Below, piece by piece: positions 61,401 through 64,000 of a DNA stretch of 64,000 nucleotides. The DNA comes from Serinus canaria (lineage: Eukaryota; Chordata; Aves; Passeriformes; Fringillidae), in assembly GCF_022539315.1 (NCBI RefSeq), contig NC_066316.1, positions 25,161,245 through 25,225,244 of the forward strand, read 5' to 3'. The notes under the pieces are model-generated. The model saw only the letters and a program-made list of their open reading frames with translations, was not told where the DNA came from and searched no databases. Numbering within the stretch: position 1 is the first letter of the stretch; each line of letters begins with the position of its first letter. The position numbers were made by a program, and so were the translations under genes.

Positions 61401-64000
61401 AAAGTTTCAGCAATTTCAATCTTCAAAAGAGACCAAAGAGTACAAAGCCTCCAGGTGAAAATAGGAATCCAGGAAGTAGAAATGTGACAGCATTGAATGA
61501 CATGAGGAACTATGGCCTGTTAGGATCTGTGTATCATTTAGGTCATGAAACAATTGTAAGCAGGTATACAAGAGTCATGTCTCAAGTCTTGAACTAAAAA
61601 GGCCACGGAGAACACTCTAAGTAATATAACCATACACATCAGATAATTTCCAAATGTTACATTTTCACTTGCTCAGGTAGGAGTCCAGCTGTGGATCACT
61701 CGGAAACTGTTGCTCAAAACACCAGGAGGTACCACAACCCAAAAATGTGTGGTGGGATAAGAAATATTGGCACAGACTTGCCAAGAAGAAACAAAGAAAT
61801 GTAAATCTAAATTCTTCTGCTGACAAAAAGGATAAATCCCTAAGGAAATTAAAGCACGTGCACCTTCTCTACCTACACACAAACGCTTTTTGGGTTTTGT
61901 GAAATCCTACTTGAGCCCGCTAATATTCTCCTAAAGAGATTGGGGAAATAATTATGAGACAGACACAAAACTAGTTAGGAATAAAAAAAGCCACTACTAC
62001 TAAAAATATGAACCAGGCCAACAGAGAAGCTGTTCAGCTGAAGCCTTAACATCCCCATACCAAGGAACCTGGATTAATTCAACAGAAGCAGATGTCCTAT
62101 TCTAGAGTGTACTGTGCTGGTGCAAAACAGCATCTGCCACATATTTGTACAGAACTTTATCTATGTGATATCTCCAAGTTGAATGGAAAGGTTGTGAGGT
62201 TCTACATTTGGGCATTTGCAAGGACCTCAAAAGAGAGGCATTCCAAATCCTGCCCAAATTCTCCATGCTGACTCTTTTGGTCATTAGCTCCTCCTGTCTC
62301 AGGGGCTGAATCATCCAACTCAGTTACAGTTTCTCCTTGGTGGTTTTGTTGATTTTTGTGTTTTGCTGTTTTTTTTTTTTTAAGTCTCTTTAAATATTTA
62401 TTGGATTCAGGACTATACCAGATGTGCTTTTAAATGTCTGAGACATTGTTTGTAATCAAATCAAAGCTTTATTTTAAGAACAGATGCTCAGGTGATGATC
62501 CTGAAGCAGCTTCTGGAACAACTTAGGGTGAACCACTTTTAGGGAGATTATCCTGCAATCAAGTATTCTTTTTACTTTATTTCAAAGAACTACATAAACC
62601 TTACATACTTATCTCCAAATTAAAATTTTAAATCATACTTTGCTGTTCCATATACTAAAAGTTAGGCAAGTATGAAATAAAACAGGAAATATAAAAAAAG
62701 TTTTGTACATTGCATTCTATTTAAGCTCTGGATATCTTAAGTAAAGCTACAGATCTTATTTGATTGCTATGCATTACTATATATGTTATTATGGCAACTC
62801 ATGAGTTATGGGTACAACATTGGTATCTATCAGCTGTCAGAGCTTCTGCAGATCCTGCTAAAATCCAGGAGAGCCTTCAGTTCCCTCAGCTTTGCAAAAG
62901 AGAGAACATGCATCTGGCGTTGTGTGCGCTGCATACACGAAGTTCATGGCCAAGCCCAGCATTTTTTAAACAGGAAATTCCTAGGGGCCAAATCTCAAAG
63001 CTGTTATTTAGCTCTGTGTTGTGCCAAGAGTCTTTTCAATTCCAGCACAGTCCTACTAACCAAAACAAGAGTTGTCTCTCACGAAATTCAGCTCAATGAC
63101 TTAAAATTACTTATTTTTCTTAAGTGAGGGCCCCTCCTGGATTTGATCTATACTGCAAAGACAAAGAGGTTTAGCCATTTGTGACTAACAGAGTGAACAA
63201 GAATGAAAGTTGCTCACAATCTTTGTCTTCCCCTGTTTCACCATAAGGTCCCAAGCAGTGTGGCACGGCATGGCTTTGAGCACAAAGCAAAGCAGAGCAA
63301 TTTAGCTGGTGTACACACATCAAGGACTATATCTTGGGGCAAAACCTTTGAACCCTACTATACCACACAGTGGACAATCAGCTTAACTCAAACATACATT
63401 GCAAGCAACTCTGGTGTTGACCATAGCCCAGTGAGCTGTGTCTTACACCTCCTCTATTATAGTTACCCTTTTTCTGTAACAATTGTACATATTACTCACC
63501 AGTCTGGAGGGGTGAGAGTAGTGGCTTTGAAAAACAGACTTTGATCTCCTAGCTGACAGACTCTTGAAGCACTCACAGTAATCCATGAGATATTACTGTA
63601 GCAACAATGACAGGCTGATGGCAGAACAAAATTTGTACTGAAGAAGCATAAAACATGAGTGGTGGTTGTTTGAAAACAAATGTTTGCAAATGTAAACTTC
63701 AAAACATAAGGGAGCTACAACTCCACGTGCTACAACTGCATTAAAGTCTAACCTCTTCACTACGTAAGACAAATTTTGAATAAATCCTGGAGATTCTTCC
63801 TATCTCCAGAAAAAAAAAGAGATATAAAATGAAAAATACTCATGCATTGTTTTATTTATTTTGCTTAGAATACAGGACATAGTGGCACTTCTCATGCAAG
63901 TACTTGCACAGAAGCTCCTAGACAGTAAAGTTACAGAGCCAGTCTCTCTTCCAATATACACTTATACAGACCCCTGCAGATACATTGACCTGCGTGGTGT
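52463..64000. other. AT-rich unique sequence, no gene seen
   Basis: Frames reach 122 codons (60218-60586, minus) but overlap an open plus-strand frame of 100 codons. C10 at 57881-57890 and T17 at 60645-60661 are the main simple repeats. No mobile element, RNA gene or exon recognised. Confidence 0.65.
60645..60661. repeat. T17 homopolymer
   Basis: T17 preceded by shorter T-runs from about 60622. Other homopolymers of this type lie at 23370-23386 (A), 27508-27524 (A), 26031-26045 (A) and 57881-57890 (C10). Confidence 0.85.

Overview
This is 64 kb of AT-rich, unique-looking vertebrate nuclear DNA. A bird is the best guess. Dispersed repeats are very sparse, and I see no Alu, B1 or L1 and no recognisable CR1 3' end. 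There are A-tracts interrupted by 'ACCAAACC'. The one clear transposable element is an endogenous retrovirus whose primer-binding site matches tRNA-Trp and whose target duplication is 6 bp, both typical of the alpharetrovirus (avian leukosis) group. The assignment is inference; a passerine or another bird cannot be separated from this sequence alone.

I find no protein-coding gene, tRNA, rRNA or recognisable small RNA. Open frames are short and often open on both strands, and the longest ones I checked begin at GTG or TTG rather than ATG. None resembles a protein family I know or shows a convincing exon. The window is most simply read as intergenic DNA or the inside of a very large intron.

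Layout. From 1 to about 26.5 kb the sequence is plain and AT-rich, broken by small inverted repeats (5356-5381, 7196-7241) and a forward-reverse-forward snap-back insertion at 20521-20600. From 26.5 to 27.4 kb lies a GC-rich island with a TATA-like box and a paired AP-1-like site. It is followed by a 50-bp minisatellite in two blocks (26771-27062 and 27183-27420), whose minus strand carries a G-quadruplex motif in each full unit. From 27.4 to 51.4 kb the sequence is again AT-rich. It holds symmetric binding-site-like palindromes (33171-33305, 36992-37009, 40854-40867) and a second snap-back insertion (43201-43263).

At 51407-52456 there is a compact minus-strand provirus with two 312-bp LTRs, a PBS, a polypurine tract and a 6-bp target duplication. 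Only 426 bp separate the LTRs. The two LTRs differ by about 7% and by a perfect 14-bp micro-inversion at the same internal offset. From 52.5 to 64 kb I see only AT-rich unique DNA with homopolymer tracts.

The most interesting signals are mutational and structural rather than genic: the miniature provirus, the LTR micro-inversion, two template-switch-like triplets, and the G4-forming minisatellite.
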